Shown piece by piece: positions 14,437 to 14,457 of a stretch of 14,457 nt of DNA. Numbering within the stretch: the stretch's first letter is position 1; the number at the start of each line of letters is the position of its first letter. The stretch is from JAYUJH01 sp043765375 (GTDB lineage Bacteria; Pseudomonadota; Alphaproteobacteria; Rickettsiales; UBA998): NCBI GenBank assembly GCA_043765375.1, contig JAYUJH010000038.1:1-14457 (forward strand). The letters are read 5' to 3'. Under the pieces are notes generated by a model. It saw nothing but the letters and a program-made list of their open reading frames with translations. It was not told where the DNA came from and ran no database searches. The translations under genes were made by a program, and so were the position numbers.

Positions 14437-14457
14437 ATAGTGCTTTTTTCTAATTTT
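14437..14457. repeat. Start of a second copy of the 63-bp element, cut by the window end
   Basis: The last 21 bases, starting ATAGTG, match the reverse complement of 14403-14423 at about 18 of 21 positions. This indicates a further copy beginning 14 bp after the first. The 14210-14289 stretch before the array holds no gene or clear hairpin. Confidence 0.6.

Overview
The window looks like ordinary chromosome from an AT-rich bacterium, most likely an alphaproteobacterium. The main pointer is the very large (about 1,660-residue) NAD-type glutamate dehydrogenase, which is common in that class, together with a meso-diaminopimelate-type MurE carrying a GTDGKTS loop and a class I PurE/PurK pair. The lineage is inferred from gene content only. 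Retained purine synthesis argues against a strongly reduced Rickettsia-like genome. I see no tRNA, rRNA, CRISPR array, transposase, integrase or phage gene.

Layout, left to right. (1) 1-1344: 3' part of murE (+), cut by the window edge. (2) 1538-3305: two orphan genes (+) in one transcription unit behind a good promoter; both encode proteins with hydrophobic segments and unknown function. (3) 3288-6115: a minus-strand operon purE - membrane protein - purK - nth, whose last gene overlaps the end of the orphan pair by 18 bp. (4) 6126-6175: two divergent promoters that appear to share one palindromic -10 core (ATTATAAT). One drives the purE operon and the other an orphan two-TM protein (6164-6742). 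(5) A bidirectional terminator separates that gene from a convergent orphan membrane protein gene (6758-7528, -). (6) A 262-bp divergent intergenic region holds two neighbouring long stem-loops, followed by radC (+) and then a convergent 129-residue orphan (8532-8921, -) with its own promoter and a perfect Shine-Dalgarno. (7) 9212-14209: the glutamate dehydrogenase gene. (8) 14210-14457: gene-free, packed with nested palindromic repeats of what look like two families, one of which starts a second copy at the window edge.

The recognised genes cover peptidoglycan synthesis (murE), AICAR-branch purine synthesis (purE, purK), base-excision repair (nth), a RadC-family JAMM protein and glutamate catabolism. 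The six unrecognised genes share no recognisable domain; five of them encode hydrophobic, probably membrane-associated proteins. I did not find a convincing new defence, toxin or mobile system. The items most worth a second look are the shared -10 divergent promoter, the palindromic repeat array after the dehydrogenase gene, the paired stem-loops upstream of radC, and a recurring pattern of short in-frame tandem duplications inside conserved enzymes (three in the dehydrogenase, one in MurE).
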